Assembly: GCA_037015955.1 (NCBI GenBank)
Contig: CP143548.1
Coordinates: 1,854,001 to 1,918,000 of the forward strand
Origin: Lachnospiraceae bacterium JLR.KK008
GTDB taxonomy: Bacteria; Bacillota; Clostridia; Lachnospirales; Lachnospiraceae
Length of the DNA stretch: 64,000 nt
Reading direction: 5' to 3'
Each line of letters opens with the position of its first letter. The first letter of the stretch is position 1. The translations under genes and the position numbers were made by a program. Below are positions 8,805 through 17,284 of this stretch, in pieces. The notes below the pieces were generated by a model that was not told the DNA's origin, ran no database searches, and worked only from the letters and a program-made list of their open reading frames with translations.

Positions 8805-9848
8805 CTACAAATGTCCCGTTTTTGTGTTCATGTCTTTGATATAATATTTATCGCCATCGGCAGTTACCGAAACGTTCAGACTCTGCAAAAGCTCACTGCC
8901 GCTTTCCACATCCGTCACCGTAAATTCCACGAGACATAAGATCCCGCTGTCCGTATCATAGCAGTTCATGCTCTCCAGGCTGCCAAACCTGTAGGTTCCT
9001 GACAGGCCCTGAAACTTTGCCCGGTCCGCGTCCTTTGTCAGGTAATACTCGATCACATTCTGATCCTGCTCATAATATGCCGTCAGGAAACTCGTAACAG
9101 CCTCCCTGACCGCATCGACGCGGCTGTCGATGATCGTCGTCCCGGAATACGCCGGCGCACTGTAATTCTCGATTCCGATCCTGTCATTGACGATGACCGG
9201 TATCCCTTCCACCACATACCTTCCCCTGTCACTGTAAATAGGGATCTTCAATGTTATCGACTGCGTCTGCAGGATCGTGTCTGTTTCCGTCTCTCCGTCC
9301 TTCTCGGACGTCACTTCCCGCTCATACTCCACTGCAGACAGCACATATACATCGTACTGATCTTCGGCATAACTCTCCTTCCGGTAAGCCTTCACATATA
9401 TTGCCATTGTTTTTCCCGCAAAATTCATCAGGTCGCCGGCCCGGCCGTATATCTCTTTACTTACATACGGCATGATTCGTCTGGCATAATCACTTTCCTG
9501 CCTTTTCTCATAGGTCAGATATTCCCTGGCAAAGTTCTGAGCAAATCCCATGATCTCTTCATTGTCATCTTTATAGTCGGAAAACTCCCTTCTGAAATCA
9601 CGGATGATCGCCTGTGCCTGTTCCGTTGAGTCTTTCTGAATACAAACTCTGACCCCCTGTACAAAGATAAAAAGGAGCATCGTCCAAAGAGAGATGCGCA
9701 TGATCCGCATTACCGTATTCTTCCGCATCACATACACTTCCGACCGCTTTCGTGGCTGCCTTTCCCGCTTTGCTTTTTTTGCCCGTTCTTTTTTCTTTTT
9801 CTGTGTTGTCTCATCTTCCTGTTTTCTCATTTTATTTTTAAGAAACAT
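8805..9848 (-). CDS. tcpC: TcpC family conjugal transfer protein
   Basis: 347-aa protein: a basic N-terminus (KKKKERAKKAKRERQPRKR), one membrane helix (about 47-65), then an extracytoplasmic part that in the TcpC family folds as two NTF2-like domains resembling VirB8. The last domain contains TSFLTAYYEQDQNVIEYYL. TcpC scaffolds the conjugation channel on the outer face of the membrane. The start at 9848 has GGAGAGG upstream. Spacing is 12 bp to tcpD and 21 bp after tcpA. Confidence 0.9.
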   Translation of the reverse strand: MFLKNKMRKQEDETTQKKKKERAKKAKRERQPRKRSEVYVMRKNTVMRIMRISLWTMLLFIFVQGVRVCIQKDSTEQAQAIIRDFRREFSDYKDDNEEIMGFAQNFAREYLTYEKRQESDYARRIMPYVSKEIYGRAGDLMNFAGKTMAIYVKAYRKESYAEDQYDVYVLSAVEYEREVTSEKDGETETDTILQTQSITLKIPIYSDRGRYVVEGIPVIVNDRIGIENYSAPAYSGTTIIDSRVDAVREAVTSFLTAYYEQDQNVIEYYLTKDADRAKFQGLSGTYRFGSLESMNCYDTDSGILCLVEFTVTDVESGSELLQSLNVSVTADGDKYYIKDMNTKTGHL

Positions 9849-9869
9849 GCTTTTCTATCCTCTCCTTTC

Positions 9870-11417
9870 TCACCCAAAAAAGTCCAGATTCAGATCATAT
9901 TCGTCCATAGCGGCTTTTTCCTTCTCAAACTCTTCTTCGCTCATCCCTTCATAAGGATTGCTAACCGGCTGCGGATTCTCTTCTGCCTTCTGTGTAGGTT
10001 TCGGAGCACGTTCGCTTTTCCCTGCGGGCACTTCCGCAAACGCCTTTTCGGAAACATCGCCTGGCGTGCCCGTGAGCATACCGCCAACCTCTACAGAAAC
10101 ATCCTTTAACATCGTTTCATCGTCAAAATAGTACGCCTGAAACTGCTGCATCTCATTTCCGACTTTACAGATAAACCGGCCTTTAATATCCGGTATATTG
10201 CAGGCATCCGTACTTCCCAGGACGATCTCGGAGGCCGTCTTATCCGCAAACCTTCCGGAAATACGGACAGGTATGTTATTCTTGATCTGCCCCGTTAATA
10301 CATTGGCATCCGGCCGCTGCATACCGAGTATCAGATTGATTCCTGTCGCTCTGGAGAGCCTTGCCAGGGTGGATATCTTTCCTTCTATTTTCTCCATCAG
10401 CTCTTTTTGCTCTTTCGAAGATCCTTTTTTATCCATCATCTCCGCCAGTTCGTCGCAGAACACCCCGACACGGCAGAGGTTCTTCCCGGTCTTTTTGTTG
10501 TACTCCACGATATTTTTCACCCGCATATTTCGAAACAGCGTCAGTCTCTGCGCATTTTCTTCTTCCAGCATTGTCAGGACCTGCAAGGCTCTCTTTCTCT
10601 CTGTGACGACTTCGCCATACTGTTCATAATCGATGCCGAATTCTACCCCACCCTTAAAATCAAACATATACACGCGGCTGCCCTGATTGATAAACTGCCA
10701 CAGAATCAACCGCAGAATCACGGACTTTCCGGATCTTGTCTCCCCGGCGGCAAGCACATGCGGCACTCTGTTCAAGTCAAATGTGATCTCCGAAAGCGCG
10801 CTTTTTCCGACCGTAATGACGCCGGAGCTTTCCCTGATCAGCGCATCCTGCCAGTCGATCTTTTCCGGTATCCGGAAATCGCTGGGAAGCGTCGTCACCC
10901 TGACGATCCTTTTACTGTTTCCGTTCTCGATCTTCAGAATCGTACAGTCAAACGCCGTCTCCAGCAACGCTTTTCTGTTCCGCCATTCCTCAACCGGAAT
11001 ATTGCTCTGAAAGATATAAATCCGTTTTTTATCCTCTTCCTTTGTCTCACACAGATACGGGTATCGTCCGTCCTTGCCCTTAAAGTCGATCTCTGTAAAC
11101 GCCGCCTCAAACTCTTTACGCCCGGCTGGCCGTATGCTTCCCAGCACAAACAGAACAATCAGCGGGAAAGTAAGCAGTGCATAATATAAAATATATCTGA
11201 CAAAGACGGGAACCCGAATCTGTAATATCTGATCTTTGAGTAACAGAGTTGTAAGAACGGCAAGAATACAGAAACCGAAAAACAGGAGAAACTTTTTCAG
11301 ACTGTTCAGCTTTTTAATCCCACGGAATATCCCGACGAAAATTGCTTTCACTGCTTTACAGATTCCGATCAGCATCTCTTCCAGCAGTCGATTCAACTCT
11401 TTTTCCGCGCCTTTCAT
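9870..11417 (-). CDS. tcpA: TcpA-type coupling ATPase (FtsK/SpoIIIE family)
   Basis: 515-aa DNA-translocase-like coupling protein that would hand DNA from the relaxase to the secretion channel. Two membrane helices lie at about 40-60 and 74-97, followed by an FtsK-type motor with Walker A GETRSGKS (about 222-229) and Walker B VGVFCDELAEMM (about 325). The LGSTDACNIPDIKGRF segment follows. The C-terminal about 70 residues are polar and proline-rich. Its ATG directly follows the stop of the 922-aa surface protein (TAAATG). In pCW3-type loci TcpA is essential for transfer. Confidence 0.92.
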   Translation of the reverse strand: MKGAEKELNRLLEEMLIGICKAVKAIFVGIFRGIKKLNSLKKFLLFFGFCILAVLTTLLLKDQILQIRVPVFVRYILYYALLTFPLIVLFVLGSIRPAGRKEFEAAFTEIDFKGKDGRYPYLCETKEEDKKRIYIFQSNIPVEEWRNRKALLETAFDCTILKIENGNSKRIVRVTTLPSDFRIPEKIDWQDALIRESSGVITVGKSALSEITFDLNRVPHVLAAGETRSGKSVILRLILWQFINQGSRVYMFDFKGGVEFGIDYEQYGEVVTERKRALQVLTMLEEENAQRLTLFRNMRVKNIVEYNKKTGKNLCRVGVFCDELAEMMDKKGSSKEQKELMEKIEGKISTLARLSRATGINLILGMQRPDANVLTGQIKNNIPVRISGRFADKTASEIVLGSTDACNIPDIKGRFICKVGNEMQQFQAYYFDDETMLKDVSVEVGGMLTGTPGDVSEKAFAEVPAGKSERAPKPTQKAEENPQPVSNPYEGMSEEEFEKEKAAMDEYDLNLDFFG

Positions 11418-14186
11418 TTATCTGCTCCTTTCCGACTCTGGCACTTCTTTCGGTATCTTCACTTTGATCTCCTTTCCGATTACTGCCTGTATTTTCCTGT
11501 CTTTATATCTGATTATCATCATCTTCCCCTCATATTTCCTCACAAAGCCTCTGCCGGGCTTTATCTGAAAATGCTCTGTATCGGCTTTGGAATACAAATA
11601 TGAATCAATCTTCACCTGATACATTCCATAGCGTTTTTTGAGCCTTCTGTGCCCTATGTAGACATATTCCTGATCCATATTCATCGCCAGAATTCCGACC
11701 GATCGAATCACATAAAAGAGAACATAATAGATGATCACCCCACCGGAAGTCGCTGCCGTTCCCTGTGCTGCGTAACGCATAATCCTTTTTGGCAACAGCC
11801 CCTGATCCATGGGAATGTCAACGATCGTTCTCTCCGGTTTCTCCTCCGGATCAGATCTTTTGCTGTTCCCGGTTTCTCGCGGAAGATCTTCCGGAAGTCT
11901 GAACTCTGTCACCAGAACCGGAAGATCTGTCACTTTCAGCAGATCTGTCGGCTGATGCACCGGGATGACCGGATCTTTGACGATCGGTATAACACTTCCC
12001 CCATGGTCTGAATTGTCTTCCTGTTCGTACCAGTCCACCGGCGGTATCTCTATTGGCGGAACTGGCACCGGCGGCCTGCTCTCTCCGCTTCCACTCCCTC
12101 CGCCGCTTTCTTTCTCTGCGGATTCACTCTCTCCGGTTCCGTCATTTTTTTCATTTTCATCTCCCCTGTCAGGCTGAACGATGTTGGTTACAGTATGGGA
12201 TACTTCCGTCACATTGCCGGCCCGGTCCCGTACCTTACAGATATATGTCCCATTTTGGGACACTTCATAGCTGTTCTCCTTCGTCCAGGCGCTGCTGTTT
12301 TCTCCCTTCTTTCCATAGCAATAGCTGTCTATGCCAGAGCTTCCATCGACCGCACTGGCAGCCTCATCCTCCGCTTTCATGTATAAGATTACACTCCCTT
12401 CTGTTTCCTCCTTTGTGTTGGCTGTAACCTCTGCCCTGGGCGCCAGTCGGTCGATATTCATGACCTGATATGTTACTTCTGCTACATTGCCGGCCCGGTC
12501 CCGTACCTTACAGATATATGTCCCATTTTGGGACACCTCATAAGTATTGCTGCCTGTCCAGACCGGATCGCCCTGATCATCCTCCTTGTAGCTATAGCAT
12601 TCCTGCATAAGTCCGGAACTGCCATCGGCTCCTGTGGCATCCGCATCTTTGGCTGTGGCCGTCAGTGTCACCTTATCGTTTGTCCATTCCTTTGTATCCG
12701 CCGCCAGCATTATTTCCGGCGCCAGCCGATCGATATTCGTAACTGTGATCCGTGCCTCTGTGCTGCTCCCTGCCGTATCACGTATCTTGCAGGCATATGT
12801 CCCATTTTGGGACACCATATAACGATTACTCCCTGTCCAGATGTCATTTCCGTGTTCATCCTTTTCCCAGCAATAGGGCGTACTCCCAAGCCCGGTCCCT
12901 GTGCCTGTCGCTTTCGCTGTCAGCGTCACTTCTCCCTTCGTCCACTCGGTTCCGGAGGCGGACAGTTCCAGAGCTGGCATCGCTGCATGGAATTGAATCC
13001 TCACATAACCGTTCCCTGCATTCACTCCGTAGCTCGACGCGTCTAACTGGCTGGTCTGCCAACCTACGCTCCCACCTATGCTGTTCATTACCATGCTGCC
13101 TCTGTTCCCGGTCCCGTTTTCTGTATAAGTCCCATTACATGGATGATCACGAAGATCCATCCGGCCGGCGCTCCCGCCGCTTGCCGAGAGAATAGTCGTG
13201 CCGCTACACACGACATAGGACGCTTCCCCCGCATTTCCTATGCCTCCGGCAAAATCCACGTCGTGATCTTTGCACATGCCAGGCGTCTCATGAAATGTCC
13301 TGCTTCCGCCTTTTACCGCTGCTGTAATAGACAGGACCGTTCCCTTTTTCAGCCATGCCCGGCCGCCCCGCATATCCCCTTTGCTGCCGTTCACGCAATT
13401 CACGCTCCCGACTTGATGTTTCCCGCTGTTCCAGGACACATAGGTGGAACCGCCTTCACTGCCATAACAGTAGATGTCATAATACCCATCTACAGGCGCT
13501 GCAAAAGTCTGTATACCGCCGGTATATTCATAGCGGTTTTCCTGACCTGCTTTCAGATCTGTCGGCGAGATACCGAAGCTGCCGGCCCTTGCTTCGACAT
13601 TCGCCGCCACTTCAATAAATTTAAGCTCTATCTTTGCCGCATGTGGCGCAGGCACCTCCGCAGCATATGTAGCCCCCGGCAAACCTTCCTGATCTTTCAT
13701 CTGCACAGTCTCTTCAAACTTTCCGCTTTCATTGACCGTTTCCTTTTCGATCTCTTCCAGCTCATCCGTTTCGGTTCCCGGAAGATGAAGGTTGTCTTCC
13801 GGCGCCCCGGTTTCTGGAATTCCTTCTTCCTGCTCTTTTGGTTCTTCAGACAGATCTCCTTCCTCTGTCCCCTCTGGCTGTTTTGGTTCTTCTACTGAAT
13901 CTTCTGTCTCCTGCTTGGGCGCCTCACTTTCCTCCTCTTCCGCTTCCTCTGACTCTTCCGATTTCTCACCCGGTTCTTCCGGTGTCTTCACAGTTTCTTC
14001 CTGCTTTTCCGGATCTTCGTTTTTTTCATTAAGATCTTTCTGTTTTTCAGCTTCATCTTCCGGAACTTCTGCTGCTTCCTGCTGTTCTCCAGTTTCCTGT
14101 GCACTGACGCTTACTGGTACCGACGAAAACAATAAAATGGCACACAAGCATAAAACCTCCAGCTTTTTCGTATCCTTTCTCAACAT
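11418..14186 (-). CDS. Large exported membrane-anchored protein in the tcp operon
   Basis: 922-aa protein with a signal peptide (about 1-30), a Glu/Pro-rich low-complexity spacer (about 30-165), a glycine- and cysteine-containing domain (about 210-400), three Ig-like repeats of about 91 residues each carrying QNGTY(I/A)CK(V/I)RD, a proline-rich linker, one membrane helix (about 800-822) and a basic cytoplasmic tail of about 100 residues. I know no named family for the whole. It lies between the tcpM-like gene and tcpA, with no gap to either, so it probably acts in transfer, perhaps as a cell-surface contact factor. An exact 53-bp DNA repeat (12211-12263 and 12484-12536) shows recent domain duplication. 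It overlaps the end of the tcpM-like gene by 7 bp. Confidence 0.85.
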   Translation of the reverse strand: MLRKDTKKLEVLCLCAILLFSSVPVSVSAQETGEQQEAAEVPEDEAEKQKDLNEKNEDPEKQEETVKTPEEPGEKSEESEEAEEEESEAPKQETEDSVEEPKQPEGTEEGDLSEEPKEQEEGIPETGAPEDNLHLPGTETDELEEIEKETVNESGKFEETVQMKDQEGLPGATYAAEVPAPHAAKIELKFIEVAANVEARAGSFGISPTDLKAGQENRYEYTGGIQTFAAPVDGYYDIYCYGSEGGSTYVSWNSGKHQVGSVNCVNGSKGDMRGGRAWLKKGTVLSITAAVKGGSRTFHETPGMCKDHDVDFAGGIGNAGEASYVVCSGTTILSASGGSAGRMDLRDHPCNGTYTENGTGNRGSMVMNSIGGSVGWQTSQLDASSYGVNAGNGYVRIQFHAAMPALELSASGTEWTKGEVTLTAKATGTGTGLGSTPYCWEKDEHGNDIWTGSNRYMVSQNGTYACKIRDTAGSSTEARITVTNIDRLAPEIMLAADTKEWTNDKVTLTATAKDADATGADGSSGLMQECYSYKEDDQGDPVWTGSNTYEVSQNGTYICKVRDRAGNVAEVTYQVMNIDRLAPRAEVTANTKEETEGSVILYMKAEDEAASAVDGSSGIDSYCYGKKGENSSAWTKENSYEVSQNGTYICKVRDRAGNVTEVSHTVTNIVQPDRGDENEKNDGTGESESAEKESGGGSGSGESRPPVPVPPIEIPPVDWYEQEDNSDHGGSVIPIVKDPVIPVHQPTDLLKVTDLPVLVTEFRLPEDLPRETGNSKRSDPEEKPERTIVDIPMDQGLLPKRIMRYAAQGTAATSGGVIIYYVLFYVIRSVGILAMNMDQEYVYIGHRRLKKRYGMYQVKIDSYLYSKADTEHFQIKPGRGFVRKYEGKMMIIRYKDRKIQAVIGKEIKVKIPKEVPESERSR
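12211..12536. repeat. 53-bp exact intragenic repeat
   Basis: Positions 12211-12263 and 12484-12536 are identical over 53 bp and exactly 273 bp (91 codons) apart. A shorter third copy (atatgtcccattttgggaca) lies near 12793-12812. They encode the repeated QNGTYICKVRDRAGNV segment of the surface protein. Confidence 0.9.
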
Positions 14187-15067
14187 TTTTTCTCCCCTTT
14201 TCTCCGACTTATGACCAACTTTCTATTAAACAAATATCTCTTTGTCGTCGAAAATCTTTTATGACGTAAACTTTTCATCACTTCCTGATTCGCTTCCTCC
14301 ACCGGCATGACTTTTTTCAAATCGTTTCTTTTCAGACAGGCAAAGATACGCCTGAAATCATGGCACTCCAGATCTAACTCCCAGGCTCTCTTTCTCAAAG
14401 TAGATTCCGCATAAAAAAGTTTTCCTTCCTGATGTTCCCTCACATAACTCTGTAACCGATCATACAAATAAGCATCCGGAAGGCATTCTATGACTCCATT
14501 GCTTCCGCCTTTCCCATTCGTTACGTTCACGTAAATCAATCCATCTTCAAAGGCTATCTTTTCCGCATCCAACCCTGCCAGCTCTGACACACGCAGCCCA
14601 GATACCAATGCGAGCCGGAACGCATATTTCGTTTTCGGATCTTCGATCTGATTTACTTTTCTTTTTATTTCATCAAGGTACAATATTTTTTTAGGTTTCA
14701 CAGAACGGTTTCTTTTTTTCTGGTTGATCTGATGATAAAAATCATCGCCTGGAAACGCTGCCGCCGATCGGGCAGATAATCTTATGTCCCTTCCGGGACC
14801 TGCACCGCCTGCCGTACCATTATGAACTTTTCTGTATTCCTCAAAATATCGAAGCCCGTTCTTTACTGCGCTCACTTCATTTCTTGTTTTAAACAGCAGC
14901 GGTATCTTCTCCTGATAAAAATCAGCATCCAACTGTTTGATGTCTTTTCTTATGTCAACATCCCGGTACAGCTTCACCACCGCACTGTAATATTTCCTTG
15001 CCGTATTTGCATTAGGCACCTGGTTATATAAATATTTTCTATATGCTTCCAAATCGTCATATTTCAT
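14180..15067 (-). CDS. Tyrosine recombinase-like protein, TcpM-type relaxase candidate
   Basis: 295-aa phage-integrase-fold protein. An N-terminal SAM-like DNA-binding half (about 1-115) precedes a catalytic domain carrying Arg159 (SGLRVSEL), Lys186 (GKGGSN), His236 and Arg239 (HDFRR), His269 (LRHKRF) and Tyr278 (KRYLF), the full tyrosine-recombinase set. It is first in line before the surface protein and tcpA. In pCW3 the same position holds TcpM, a tyrosine-recombinase relative acting as relaxase on an oriT in its upstream intergenic region. No MOB relaxase is visible in the window, so a relaxase role is attractive; a plain integrase is the alternative, supported by the intact catalytic residues. 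The ATG at 15067 has AAAGGA upstream. Confidence 0.85.
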   Translation of the reverse strand: MKYDDLEAYRKYLYNQVPNANTARKYYSAVVKLYRDVDIRKDIKQLDADFYQEKIPLLFKTRNEVSAVKNGLRYFEEYRKVHNGTAGGAGPGRDIRLSARSAAAFPGDDFYHQINQKKRNRSVKPKKILYLDEIKRKVNQIEDPKTKYAFRLALVSGLRVSELAGLDAEKIAFEDGLIYVNVTNGKGGSNGVIECLPDAYLYDRLQSYVREHQEGKLFYAESTLRKRAWELDLECHDFRRIFACLKRNDLKKVMPVEEANQEVMKSLRHKRFSTTKRYLFNRKLVISRRKGEKKC

Positions 15068-15090
15068 GTACTATTCCTTTTTCTTTCTCT

Positions 15091-15270
15091 ATATATAGGT
15101 TAGAAATACAGTCATTTCATTCCTGTATTTCTAACCGCTATATCACGTATCCATATAGCATGAATACAATCGGCATCATCCGATCTACTCTGACAGCCAC
15201 AGCATGTCTGTCGAGATCCGGACGCTGTCTGTCCACCTGTATTCATGCTATATTACTACGTAATATAGCC
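15091..15270. other. Candidate origin of transfer: palindrome-dense intergenic region
   Basis: The 270 bp between the winged-helix gene and the recombinase gene hold three strong inverted repeats. Arms of 14 bp (ggttagaaatacag, 15098-15111; complement 15123-15136) surround an 11-base loop. Arms of 16 bp (atatagcatgaataca, 15153-15168; complement 15238-15253) enclose a nested bulged stem (15192-15203 / 15224-15233). Arms of 10 bp (gctatattac, 15247-15256; complement 15260-15269) overlap the previous arm, so the last two are mutually exclusive. Density and position match the oriT of tcp plasmids; the function is inferred. Confidence 0.6.
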
Positions 15271-15337
15271 TATTATCGTGACAGACCTGTTTCCTGTACG
15301 AAACCTCTTATTTACTGCTTTGACTGCCAGGGCTGTT

Positions 15338-15646
15338 TTATTGCTGTCTATGTGCATTTCCAAGTAATTCCTTCATGGTCTCATAGACTCCCGCATCAAG
15401 TTTCACACAGCGTTTTCTCTGGCCGTCCAGGCATACTTTCTTCGTCGTTTGGTTATGATCCGCATCGATCCATTTCATCGCTTTCCAACGTTTCAACTTT
15501 TCCAGTGATGTCAGATATTTGTTTTTATCAAGAAGCTGCTCCAGATCACGGCGGCCAATAATCAAATATCCTTTTGCTTTCTTCACATTATTTTTTTCCA
15601 GATAATTACAGATCGCTATAAATTCACGTATCATCGTCATCAGCAT
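15338..15646 (-). CDS. Small winged-helix protein, TcpK-like candidate
   Basis: 102-aa protein read as a winged helix-turn-helix. A first helix (IREFIAICNYLEKN) is followed by LIIGRRDLEQLLDKNKYLTS and EKLKRWKAMKWIDAD, then a beta wing with basic residues (TKKVCLDGQRKRCVKLD). TcpK of pCW3 is a similar-sized winged-helix protein that binds repeated boxes in oriT. Gene order here, with this protein on one side of the palindromic region and the tyrosine-recombinase relative on the other, supports the same role. The start at 15646 has AGGAG eight bases upstream; longer in-frame starts overlap the preceding gene. Identity is by size, fold impression and position only. Confidence 0.65.
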   Translation of the reverse strand: MLMTMIREFIAICNYLEKNNVKKAKGYLIIGRRDLEQLLDKNKYLTSLEKLKRWKAMKWIDADHNQTTKKVCLDGQRKRCVKLDAGVYETMKELLGNAHRQQ

Positions 15647-15668
15647 ATACGCTTCTCCTATCCCTGCT

Positions 15669-16058
15669 TCAGAACAGTCCCCAAAAAAAACTGGTGACGC
15701 TCTCTCGCAGATCCTCATTGAACATGATTGTAGCCCAAGTAGATACGACAACAATTATTAAAAGTGCCCAAAAGCTAAGCCATGTCCGAAATAGGAACCC
15801 CTCTAACCTGTCAAAAAAACGATCGATCTTTTCTTTCAGCCTCCTGTTCTTCTCTCTCTGATCCTCCTTCTTCTGTTCTTTTTCTTTTCGTCTTAATTCG
15901 CTCTTTATATGCAGCAATTCCTGTTCCATATCTGCAATGTGCATATTCTTCGACTTCAATTCCTGCTCTTGTTCCTCTACCTTGTCGATCAGCATGTTTT
16001 TAGATACACGCAGTTCCCTGTTTTGCAGAGCCAGATCTTCGCTTTCTCTTGCTCCCAC
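15669..16058 (-). CDS. Coiled-coil membrane protein, function unknown
   Basis: 129-aa protein: an N-terminal charged coiled coil (about 10-85, Glu/Lys/Arg-rich heptads), then one membrane helix (about 92-112, FRTWLSFWALLIIVVVSTWA) and a short outer end. It uses a GTG start at 16058 with GGAGAGGAG upstream. It is the first gene of the putative tcp transcription unit, 22 bp before the winged-helix gene. It resembles no named Tcp protein I can assign. Confidence 0.7.
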   Translation of the reverse strand: MGARESEDLALQNRELRVSKNMLIDKVEEQEQELKSKNMHIADMEQELLHIKSELRRKEKEQKKEDQREKNRRLKEKIDRFFDRLEGFLFRTWLSFWALLIIVVVSTWATIMFNEDLRESVTSFFWGLF

Positions 16059-16117
16059 TCTTTCACTCCTCTCCGGATATATTTATTTTTTATAAAAGGG
16101 CATACTGTCTCGCAATT

Positions 16118-16146
16118 TTTCTACGGACTACCTTGTTACTTGTCAA
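16118..16146 (-). promoter_or_regulatory. Candidate promoter of the tcp operon
   Basis: Minus strand: TTGACA (16146-16141), 17-bp spacer, TAGAAA (16123-16118), about 60 bp before the GTG of the coiled-coil gene. It lies in a very AT-rich stretch (16080-16385) that holds no gene. Confidence 0.5.
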
Positions 16147-16385
16147 GTTCATTTTGATTTATTTATATTTTTTTTAGAAAAATGCCCTAGTATAACCCAA
16201 ATCCTTATCCTGAAATTTGATGCAAAACAAAAACACCCACCCCTGAGAGCAATGTCATTAAGCTAAAATAATTTTCTGTTAAGTTAAGGTATTTTGGAAA
16301 TTGTCTTTCAAATTTAAAAAATTAAATTTATTAAATCAAAAAATGTGATTTAATAAAAATTTCATAGACTATCTTAAAATTATAA

Positions 16386-16423
16386 AAAGTGGCAGTTCCA
16401 ATTTTCCTCAGAACTGCCACTTT
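16386..16423 (-). terminator. Rho-independent terminator of rha
   Basis: Perfect 13-bp arms aaagtggcagttc / gaactgccacttt. On the minus strand the stem is followed by a T-rich run (TTTTTATAATTTT). It lies 80 bp after the rha-like stop. Confidence 0.8.
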
Positions 16424-16502
16424 CAAAGTATTTCTTGTTGTCTGTTATTCTTTATTTTTACCTGTGTTCGCTTATTGTGAAAATTCAGATATTTTTCTTG
16501 AA

Positions 16503-17279
16503 TTAAATATTTTGTATTTTTATATTATTTTCTATCTGCATTGATTCCTCCCCCAAAACTATATTGATACGAACAGGCAAACCATAATGTTTATCTACTG
16601 CTATCTCTTTCTTAGGTGGTTCGATAGACTTTAATCCGTCTGCAATCATATCATAGGATTCTTGATTTATCTTTCTTCCACGCTCTCGTCTGTATATTTC
16701 CAATGCTCTTTTGATTCCACGTGGATAAAGATAATTCATGCATTTATCAGACCCATAGTCAAAACCATATTCTTTCTTAAATTCCTCCATGTTGACTGTT
16801 GTGTACCATCCCCAACCATTATAGTCAAGACCGCCTTGTAATCTGTCCGGTCTTTTCATTGAGGTGTAGTTTCCAAAAATTTCTACTCCGGTTAGTGATT
16901 TGAAGTCACGAAACAGCATGATATATCTTCCCCTAAATCTGCGGATAAACCACGGTAATTCCAGTTCAGTCTCTTTCTTTGAAAGAATGTCCTGCATTTC
17001 GTGAAAGCGGTTTATGTATCTTGCTGTAAAGATGGTTCCCTTTGTTCCAGTCAGCTTGTGGGCGATAAATTCACAGCCTTTTTTTGTAACCTTGTAACAA
17101 GGGAGCGTCCTTCCTATGCTGTCTTTATACTCTGAATTTCGGAAAAAATCATTGAATCCAATTTTGGCTTCAATAAATTGTTCCTCATATCTGCGCAAAT
17201 CTCTCAACAGCTTGCTATGCTCTTTTTCTATCATTTCGGCTACTTCTCGGCTGTCTAATGTCTGTTCTATCGTCTGCAT
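16503..17279 (-). CDS. Rha family phage-type regulator, separated from its RBS by IS30
   Basis: 258-aa Rha-family protein. The N-terminal Rha domain (DSREVAEMIEKEHSKLLRDL ... YKVTKKGCEFIAHKLTG, about 5-110) is followed by a second conserved half with WGWYTTVNMEEFKKEYG. Rha proteins are prophage-associated regulators. The ATG at 17279 is part of the 13-bp target duplication made by the IS30 element. The native ribosome site and start (GAGAGGCG-N7-ATGCAGAC) are now beyond the IS, at about 18993-19009. The reading frame is intact, but it has no recognisable ribosome site of its own, so expression is doubtful. Confidence 0.82.
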   Translation of the reverse strand: MQTIEQTLDSREVAEMIEKEHSKLLRDLRRYEEQFIEAKIGFNDFFRNSEYKDSIGRTLPCYKVTKKGCEFIAHKLTGTKGTIFTARYINRFHEMQDILSKKETELELPWFIRRFRGRYIMLFRDFKSLTGVEIFGNYTSMKRPDRLQGGLDYNGWGWYTTVNMEEFKKEYGFDYGSDKCMNYLYPRGIKRALEIYRRERGRKINQESYDMIADGLKSIEPPKKEIAVDKHYGLPVRINIVLGEESMQIENNIKIQNI

Positions 17280-17284
17280 ATCAT

